From: Patescibacteria group bacterium
GTDB lineage: Archaea > Nanobdellota > Nanobdellia > Pacearchaeales > GW2011-AR1
Reading direction: 5' to 3'
DNA length: 61,873 nt
Assembly (NCBI GenBank): GCA_019428815.1
Contig: JAHYJW010000004.1
Coordinates: forward strand, 1 to 61,873
Of the stretch, positions 58,360 to 61,873 are shown piece after piece. The stretch's first letter is position 1. The number at the start of each line of letters is the position of its first letter. The translations under genes were made by a program, and so were the position numbers. Under the pieces are notes generated by a model that did not search any database, was not told where the DNA came from, and worked only from the letters and a program-made list of their open reading frames with translations.

Positions 58360-58687
58360 CTTTATGTTTACTTTTTAACCTCTTTTAATATTCTTTAAGT
58401 TTACTTTTCAGGAATCTTTTTTATTTAAACCTTTCTAATAAAAAAAGAATAGGCCTAAAATAGCAGATAGATTAAGTTTGCCTAACAATTAGCCTACTGA
58501 AGATTATTTATTCAAATTTTCTTTTATTATACTAAAGGTTATTAGACTTGACATTGTAATTTAAAGAAGTTTCTGAAGCAAAATGAAAGAGTTGTATTTT
58601 TCTAAATCAGAAATTTATTAATTTCGTTCAATAAAGGATGATTGTATATAAAAAAGATATAAATAGCTTAAATATTTATTAGAGAAT

Positions 58688-60787
58688 ATGGTTAAAAAAG
58701 GGGGATTATTCATCTTTTTATCAATAGTCCTAATTGGAATTTCATTTATCACTTTTACTTCCCCAGATGAAGTAGAAACATTATTAGAAGTTCCTGTCTC
58801 TTCACCTCTAGTTTTTGAAGTACCTATACCAAATCAAATTTGGGCCACAAACACAAATCATACAAATGCCTTGAATCTTAACAATCATTTTACCAACTAT
58901 ATGGGAACAAATACTACTTTCAATGTAACTGAAGTAGAAAATATAACCATCCTCATAGATGAAGAAGGTTTTGTTTCATTTTACCCGGATTTAAATTTTG
59001 AGGGAATTAGAGAAGTTGTATTCCACGCACAAGCTGCAGGTATTGTGGGATTATACAATGCAAGTAGTAACTTTGTTCAATTAGAAGTTCTTTTAGATGA
59101 AGAATCACCAAAATGGAGTAATCCTCAAAAGAGTAGAACAGACATATTTCAAAGTGACTTTATCAGATTTTATACAAACTGGACAGATAACCTAGCATTA
59201 GATAGTTTTCTTTTTTCGATAAACCAGGGTTCAGGATGGGTTAATGGATCAAGAGTTTATTTTTCAGGGGTTTCTAATTTTTCTAAACAAACAATCCAGA
59301 TAAGTGCTCCTGGAGGTACTGGGGTTAGTTGGGCATTTTATGCTTGGGACACCTCGGGAAATATAAACCGGACAAGTATTCAAACCTTTACTGTAGAAAT
59401 TACCGAAACTCCAACAGAACCAGGCCCTGGAGAAGAAGTTATTATAGATCCAGAAGAAATAATTTCAGAATTTTCAGTTACCCCCGGAATAATCGAATTA
59501 AAAATGAAACAGGGTGAAGAGATTACCCGATTTTTAAGAATTCAAAATGAGGGAAGAGAATCTTCTAACTTTAAAATTGTTCTAAACGGACTAGAGGAGT
59601 TTTTGGTTTTAGATAAAACAGAAGTAACAATCCCTGGGAGAACTTCTCAGACCATTACCTTAGATTTTAAGGTTGGCGAAAGAACATTTCCGGATTTATA
59701 TTTTGGGTATATTGACATTATCGGAGATAGTAAAACCAGAAGAGTGCCCATAATTCTAGAAATAAATCCCTTAGAAATAGACTTTGAGGTAGGTGTTCAG
59801 GTTAAAAATAAAGACAAACGAGTTTTACCGGGAAAAGAGGTAGAAATTGAAATAAGGATCACAAATCTAGGAGATTATGCAAGGGAAAATGGAACTTTTT
59901 ATTATGCAATAAAGGATGTTTACGGGAAGACACTTGACTTTTCTCAAGAAGAATTTGAATTGAAAGATGAAGAATTCTTTATAAGAACCTTAAAAATTCC
60001 TACTGATACCCTAAAAGGGTATTATATAGTTTATGTTAGAGGAAATTTAGAAAAAGAGACTTCCATTGCAACAGATAATTTTGAAGTAGGAGCAAGATTT
60101 GATGTTGCAGGTTTTATAAAATTAAACTTTATTTTGATTTTAATAATCTTGATCTCTTTAATAACTGCTCTTTTGATTATTCGGAGCCGCAGGAATAGAG
60201 AGAGACTAAAAATCTTAAACTTATATCTTAAAGTAAATGAGTTAAAAGAACTAATAAACCAAAAACAGTTAGATAAAGCAATAGAGTATTACATAAAAAT
60301 TAAATCCGAATATGGTGAACCGGTTTCAGAGAAGATTTTGGATAACAAAGAAAAGCTTAAAGAAGAAATGCAAAGATTAGCAGATAGTTTTGATAAAAAA
60401 AATTCTGGATTAAAAGAGATTTCTAAAGAGGTTGAAGATAATGACAAAGAAAAAAAAGAGGGTGAGGAGATTGAAGAAAAAAATCTAGAAAAGAAAGGTT
60501 CAATTAAAAGGGAGATAGTCAAAGAAAAAATGAACAAAGAAGAAAATATTAAAGATGAGCATTTAATGAATAAAAAAGAAAATGGCGAGGAATTAAAGGA
60601 AGAGAAAGAAAATAAGATAGAGGAAGAGGTAGTTAAGAAACGAGATGGATTAAATGAAAACAAAAAATCTCAGAATAAGATTAAAAATCAAAAATTAAAG
60701 AAAAGTTTGAACAAACCTAAAAAAAGAGGTAATGAAACGAAAAAAAATTCTTTAAAGACTGATAAACCAAAAACAAAGAAAAAATAA
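58688..60787 (+). CDS. Membrane protein: beta-sandwich ectodomains, TM, cytoplasmic helical hairpin and highly charged tail
   Basis: Signal peptide; FSVTPGIIELKMKQGEEITRFLRIQNEG...; TM FILILIILISLITALLII; Lys/Glu-rich C-terminus. Confidence 0.78.
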   Translation: MVKKGGLFIFLSIVLIGISFITFTSPDEVETLLEVPVSSPLVFEVPIPNQIWATNTNHTNALNLNNHFTNYMGTNTTFNVTEVENITILIDEEGFVSFYPDLNFEGIREVVFHAQAAGIVGLYNASSNFVQLEVLLDEESPKWSNPQKSRTDIFQSDFIRFYTNWTDNLALDSFLFSINQGSGWVNGSRVYFSGVSNFSKQTIQISAPGGTGVSWAFYAWDTSGNINRTSIQTFTVEITETPTEPGPGEEVIIDPEEIISEFSVTPGIIELKMKQGEEITRFLRIQNEGRESSNFKIVLNGLEEFLVLDKTEVTIPGRTSQTITLDFKVGERTFPDLYFGYIDIIGDSKTRRVPIILEINPLEIDFEVGVQVKNKDKRVLPGKEVEIEIRITNLGDYARENGTFYYAIKDVYGKTLDFSQEEFELKDEEFFIRTLKIPTDTLKGYYIVYVRGNLEKETSIATDNFEVGARFDVAGFIKLNFILILIILISLITALLIIRSRRNRERLKILNLYLKVNELKELINQKQLDKAIEYYIKIKSEYGEPVSEKILDNKEKLKEEMQRLADSFDKKNSGLKEISKEVEDNDKEKKEGEEIEEKNLEKKGSIKREIVKEKMNKEENIKDEHLMNKKENGEELKEEKENKIEEEVVKKRDGLNENKKSQNKIKNQKLKKSLNKPKKRGNETKKNSLKTDKPKTKKK

Positions 60788-60791
60788 CAAA

Positions 60792-61873
60792 ATGGATTTA
60801 CTAAAAAAAGGGTTGATCCTAATTTTTGTGGTGTCTATCCTTATTTCAAGTAGTTTTATAACTTCTGCAGAAATGGAAGACTCAGAATCTGCTTTTGGAA
60901 ATCCTATCGTCACAGAACAATATGAAATCTCAAGGAGCTGGGTTAAAAGAATAATTTCTGAAGGGCGAATTTTACAGGATAATATAATTATAAAAAACTT
61001 AGGAAGTTCATCAATGAGTGTTTCTTTTATGATAATGGGAGGGGTTGAAGAGATAATTAGCCTTTCTGCAGATGGATTAATCATTGAGCCCTATAATTAT
61101 GAAGAACTAACCTTCCAGATAGTAGGACTAAACGAAGGGGAATACACCGGACATATTTCTTTAACGGGGGGAGTATCTCAAGAAATTCCGGTTTTAATAA
61201 AAGTAAGGGATAAAATAGAAGGGACCCGCTTTTTAATTGAGATAAACTCCTTAAAAGAATCTTACCTCATGGGGGAAGAACTTTTATTTTTGTTGAATAT
61301 AAGAAAATTAATTCAAGATTCCAAAGAAGACATCATAGAAGCAGAGTATTATCTAAAAGGAGGAGGAGAATCTTTTTTTCTTGAGGAAGAGACCTTAAAC
61401 GTTTCGTATTCTACGCAAATAAAAAAAACATTTGAGATACCAAAAAATGTTACAGAAGGAGTTTATAACATTGAATTGATTATGAAGTTAGAAGACGAAA
61501 CAGTTGTTTCAAAATCTCAACTTAAAATAATTTTACCCTTTTGGCTTAAAAAATTTTTGGGAATTCCGTTATGGATAATTATCACCGCTCTAGGGATTGT
61601 TGCTTTAGGGATTGGGGGAACTTTAATCGCGAAAAAAATTCTTGAAAAAAAGAAGAAATATAAAATGAAATTAGAATTTAAAACAATTCCTAAAGCTGGA
61701 GAAAGGTCATTCTATTTAGGAAAGATCGCGGAAACAAATACAAATACTTATTACAATATGGACGATCTTACAACACACATGGTTGTTGCGGGAGCAACAG
61801 GAGGAGGTAAAAGTATCTCTGCCCAGGTTTTTGTTGAGGAGGCATTAAAAAAGAATATTGCTGTTGTAGTTTT
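60792..61873 (+). CDS. Membrane-anchored HerA/DUF87-like ATPase with ectodomain, truncated by window edge
   Basis: Hand translation MDLLKKGLILIFVVSILISSSFITSAEMEDSES...; TM LWIIITALGIVALGIGGTLIA; GKIAETNTNTYYNMDDLTTHMVVAGATGGGKSISAQVFVEEAL. Confidence 0.8.
   Translation, partial: MDLLKKGLILIFVVSILISSSFITSAEMEDSESAFGNPIVTEQYEISRSWVKRIISEGRILQDNIIIKNLGSSSMSVSFMIMGGVEEIISLSADGLIIEPYNYEELTFQIVGLNEGEYTGHISLTGGVSQEIPVLIKVRDKIEGTRFLIEINSLKESYLMGEELLFLLNIRKLIQDSKEDIIEAEYYLKGGGESFFLEEETLNVSYSTQIKKTFEIPKNVTEGVYNIELIMKLEDETVVSKSQLKIILPFWLKKFLGIPLWIIITALGIVALGIGGTLIAKKILEKKKKYKMKLEFKTIPKAGERSFYLGKIAETNTNTYYNMDDLTTHMVVAGATGGGKSISAQVFVEEALKKNIAVVV

Noticed and set aside
60752-61084. Minus-strand 110-aa ORF
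   Set aside because: Antisense to the HerA-like gene, whose plus-strand frame has a signal peptide, TM and Walker A motif.
1-61873. CRISPR array, IS element, integrase or prophage genes
   Set aside because: None seen: no regularly spaced repeats, transposase motifs or recombinase motifs. The tRNA-bounded island has att-like ends only.

Overview
This 61.9-kb, AT-rich window looks archaeal and is probably from a DPANN-type genome, judging by gene content and style. The information-processing genes are SRP54, Bud32, uS15, a RecJ/GAN-like DHH protein, aIF2-alpha, Nop10, EndoQ, RadA, RPA, aEF1B, a split Hef/XPF pair and TyrRS. Metabolic genes include a 2-oxoacid:ferredoxin oxidoreductase with its ferredoxin, and acetyl-CoA synthetase. 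A type IV pilus-like locus spans about 17.9-30.5 kb, and a large secreted/surface-protein locus spans about 45.7-61.9 kb. By hand I added features missing from the ORF track: tRNA-Gln(UUG) with a 36-nt D-loop intron, tRNA-Arg(GCG), Nop10, a 4Fe-4S ferredoxin, small membrane ORFs in the pilus locus, and two edge-truncated CDSs. The most interesting signals are: (1) a 14-bp duplication of the tRNA-Gln 3' end bounding a ~1.9-kb island with an HTH-nucleotidyltransferase/HEPN pair and a perfect 16-bp palindrome before its start codon; (2) a lytic-transglycosylase domain carried on a pilin-like N-terminus; (3) an Arm/Rmt-like 16S rRNA methyltransferase homologue; (4) three neighbouring secreted proteins sharing an unnamed domain; (5) a cluster of membrane proteins with beta-sandwich ectodomains, one fused to a HerA-like ATPase; (6) several apparent pseudoenzymes (Nudix, HIT, site-2 protease, ureohydrolase, Obg/DRG GTPase); (7) a marked excess of G7/C7 runs. 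All homology calls come from motif reading and memory; no searches were run.
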